Source: Aquiflexum balticum DSM 16537 (lineage in GTDB: Bacteria; Bacteroidota; Bacteroidia; Cytophagales; Cyclobacteriaceae). Taken from it: DNA of 64,000 nt. Below, piece after piece: positions 62,257 through 64,000 of the stretch. Under the pieces are notes generated by a model. It saw nothing but the letters and a program-made list of their open reading frames with translations. It had not been told where the DNA came from and ran no database searches. The translations under genes were made by a program, and so were the position numbers. The stretch spans positions 1,116,001-1,180,000 of the forward strand of contig NZ_LT838813.1 in NCBI RefSeq assembly GCF_900176595.1. The letters are read 5' to 3'. Each line of letters begins with the position of its first letter. Position 1 is the stretch's first letter.

Positions 62257-62676
62257 ATGGCTATTTTATTTTTTGAGGAGGACATCAAATTTTCCTTAAA
62301 TCAAAAAAACAAATACAAAAAGTGGCTTAAAGAAGTTGCTGACAGCGAAAATTACAAAATCAAGGAACTTAATTACATATTTTGTTCAGACGAGTATTTA
62401 TATCAAATTAACCAGCAGTATTTAAATCACCATACCTATACAGACATCATCACTTTTGATAACTCAGAGGAAGCAAAATTAATTGAAGGTGATGTTTTTA
62501 TTAGTATAGAGAGAATTAAAGAAAATGCCTTACGAGAAAAAAACTCATTTGAAAAAGAAATGTTAAGGGTAATGAGTCATGGACTTTTACACTTGATGGG
62601 TTATAAAGACAAAAACCCAAAAGATAAAATATTGATGAGTCAAAGGGAAGATGAATCCATTTCTCTTTTTGAATAA
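62257..62676 (+). CDS. ybeY: Endoribonuclease YbeY
   Basis: 139 residues. YbeY signature RVMSHGLLHLMGYKDKNP: the first two His of the H-x3-H-x5-H site are present, but the third (usually GYDH) is Lys-Asp here, a form common in this phylum. YbeY acts in 16S rRNA 3-prime maturation and ribosome quality control. Begins directly after the RsbW-like gene; parS-like sites follow its stop. Confidence 0.85.
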   Translation: MAILFFEEDIKFSLNQKNKYKKWLKEVADSENYKIKELNYIFCSDEYLYQINQQYLNHHTYTDIITFDNSEEAKLIEGDVFISIERIKENALREKNSFEKEMLRVMSHGLLHLMGYKDKNPKDKILMSQREDESISLFE

Positions 62677-62681
62677 ACCAA

Positions 62682-62697
62682 AGTTCCACGTGAAACA
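62682..62697. promoter_or_regulatory. parS-like site 1
   Basis: AGTTCCACGTGAAACA matches the ParB-binding consensus TGTTNCACGTGAAACA in 15 of 16 positions (only the first base differs). Six bp after the ybeY stop. The chromosome-partition protein ParB would bind here. Confidence 0.75.
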
Positions 62698-62729
62698 ATT
62701 TCTTCAGACAGCTACAAGTCAAGGTAAAT

Positions 62730-62745
62730 AGTTTCACGTGAAACA
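62730..62745. promoter_or_regulatory. parS-like site 2
   Basis: AGTTTCACGTGAAACA matches the same consensus in 15 of 16 positions; its central 14 bp are a perfect palindrome. It lies 48 bp after site 1 and 16 bp before mnmG, so the pair flanks the whole gap. mnmG (gidA) is near the origin or the par genes in many bacteria, which fits. Confidence 0.78.
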
Positions 62746-62761
62746 TTAAAAAAATAAAATT

Positions 62762-64000
62762 ATGTTTCCGATATACGATGTGATAGTTGTAGGGGCTGGG
62801 CACGCTGGCTGTGAGGCAGCAAATGCAGCTGCAAAGATGGGTTCTAAAGTGCTTTTATGTACTATGAACATGAACACCATTGCGCAGATGTCCTGTAATC
62901 CTGCAATGGGCGGAGTTGCGAAAGGACAAATCGTAAGAGAAATTGATGCGCTTGGAGGAATGTCAGGAATCATCTCAGATAAATCAATGATCCAATTTCG
63001 CATGCTGAACAGATCAAAGGGCCCTGCAATGTGGTCCCCGAGATCTCAAAATGACAGGATGAGATTTGCGGAAGAATGGAGATTGGCACTAGAAGCAAAC
63101 CCCAATGTTGATTTTTGGCAGGAAATGATCAGTGGCTTGATCGTTAAAAACAACTGCGTCAAAGGAGTAAGAACTGGAATAGGTCTAGAAATATATAGTA
63201 AATCAGTGGTATTGACCAATGGTACGTTTTTAAATGGGTTAATTCACATTGGAGAAAAACAGTTTGGAGGCGGAAGAACAGGAGAAGCAGCTGCAAAAGG
63301 AATTACGGAGCAATTGGTTCAACTGGGTTTTGAAGCCGGGCGAATGAAAACAGGAACTCCGCCAAGGGTAGACGGTAGATCATTGGATTATACCAAAATG
63401 GAAGTTCAATATGGAGATGAACATCCAGAGAAGTTTTCTTATTCAGATGAAACCCAGCCATTGAAAGAACAGAGAACATGCTGGATTACCTATACCAATA
63501 AAGAAGTACATCAAACTCTTGAAACAGGATTTGACCGCTCTCCGATGTTCAATGGCAGAATCCAAGGCTTAGGACCAAGATACTGCCCTTCTATCGAGGA
63601 TAAAATAAACAGATTTGCTGAAAGAGAAAGACATCAGATCTTTGTTGAGCCCGAAGGTTGGAACACTGTGGAAATATACGTGAACGGATTTTCGACATCG
63701 CTTCCTGAAGACGTACAATATGCTGCGCTAAGAAAAATCGAGGGATTTGAAAATGCAAAAATGTTCAGACCAGGATATGCAATAGAATATGATTATTTTC
63801 CTCCTACACAATTGAGATTGACACTTGAAACACAATTAATAGAAAACCTCTATTTCGCAGGACAAATCAACGGGACAACAGGTTACGAAGAAGCTGCTTC
63901 CCAGGGTTTAGTAGCAGGAATAAATGCTTCCAGGAAAGTCCACGATAAAGAGCCTTTCCTTTTAAAAAGATCAGATGCATATATAGGGGTACTCATTGAC
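62762..64000 (+). CDS. mnmG: tRNA uridine 5-carboxymethylaminomethyl modification enzyme MnmG (partial)
   Basis: 413 codons are visible and the frame runs off the right edge (the full protein is about 620). FAD-binding start DVIVVGAGHAGCEAA, with NPAMGGVAKGQIVREIDALGG, RSKGPAMWSPRSQNDR, and FGGGRTGEAAAKGITEQ. MnmG with MnmE modifies the wobble uridine (U34) of certain tRNAs, using FAD and folate. Start ATG at 62762. No other start is plausible. Confidence 0.95.
   Translation, partial: MFPIYDVIVVGAGHAGCEAANAAAKMGSKVLLCTMNMNTIAQMSCNPAMGGVAKGQIVREIDALGGMSGIISDKSMIQFRMLNRSKGPAMWSPRSQNDRMRFAEEWRLALEANPNVDFWQEMISGLIVKNNCVKGVRTGIGLEIYSKSVVLTNGTFLNGLIHIGEKQFGGGRTGEAAAKGITEQLVQLGFEAGRMKTGTPPRVDGRSLDYTKMEVQYGDEHPEKFSYSDETQPLKEQRTCWITYTNKEVHQTLETGFDRSPMFNGRIQGLGPRYCPSIEDKINRFAERERHQIFVEPEGWNTVEIYVNGFSTSLPEDVQYAALRKIEGFENAKMFRPGYAIEYDYFPPTQLRLTLETQLIENLYFAGQINGTTGYEEAASQGLVAGINASRKVHDKEPFLLKRSDAYIGVLID

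Overview
The window is a stretch of chromosome from a Bacteroidetes bacterium, most likely order Cytophagales near Cyclobacteriaceae/Algoriphagus. This is inferred from: lipoproteins with a Cys right after a short signal; gaps without Shine-Dalgarno boxes and a few TAnnTTTG promoter elements; a GldJ-like gliding lipoprotein; the LemA/TPM and HflK/HflC operons; an ABC-permease/M1-peptidase fusion; and intergenic DNA full of short palindromic hairpins. The genus cannot be fixed from sequence reading alone.

Layout. 0-4.8 kb: end of a KtrB/TrkH potassium transporter with KtrA, a voltage-gated-type K+ channel, a catalytically dead-looking relative of phosphohexomutases, an MFS carrier and a SulP tail remnant. 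4.8-7.7 kb: two DUF4143-type AAA ATPases on the minus strand, each preceded by a phased array of palindromes. 7.9-9.1 kb: two duplicated small lipoproteins. 9.3-15.8 kb: an A+T-rich defence island with a MerR-fused C5 cytosine methyltransferase, an Eco47II-type restriction enzyme, an HNH nuclease, an Xre regulator, a Vsr mismatch endonuclease and several unrecognised small genes. 15.8-20.9 kb: sulfatase, Csp-like copper protein, DUF2807 lipoprotein, alpha/beta hydrolase, Crp-family regulator. 20.97-23.5 kb: tandem 134-bp repeats interrupted by a complete IS1380-family element. 23.5-30.5 kb: MFS carrier, membrane protein, UvrA, VOC protein, patatin, methyltransferase. 30.7-32.3 kb: one intact tRNA-Val among broken copies, then a DUF1778/GNAT toxin-antitoxin pair. 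32.4-44 kb: secreted and membrane peptidases (M14, ABC/M1 fusion with its ATPase, S9) and the GldJ-like lipoprotein. 44-53 kb: Mfd, heme-copper oxidase subunit III, HflK/HflC, SRPBCC protein, Fur-family regulator, aspartic protease. 53-64 kb: a large PAS/GAF histidine kinase, LemA-TPM-TPM, a GH5 enzyme, ComF, and a co-directional housekeeping run (AhpD-like, hypothetical, exonuclease III, RsbW-like ATPase, YbeY) ending in two parS-like sites and the start of mnmG.

The most unusual signals are: (1) the two ATPase genes have palindrome arrays of different sequence but in the same register to the start codon (centres about 12, 45 and 77 bp upstream, plus 110 in one case); (2) a set of tRNA-Val copies in which the D-arm is replaced by a CCCGATAGCTATCGGG palindrome, with the same core found in the 134-bp repeats; (3) a phosphohexomutase-like protein that has lost its first domain and all recognisable catalytic loops; (4) the restriction island with a possible ART-fold gene and several unknown genes. 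All positions come from reading the sequence; family names rest on motif recognition, not on database searches.
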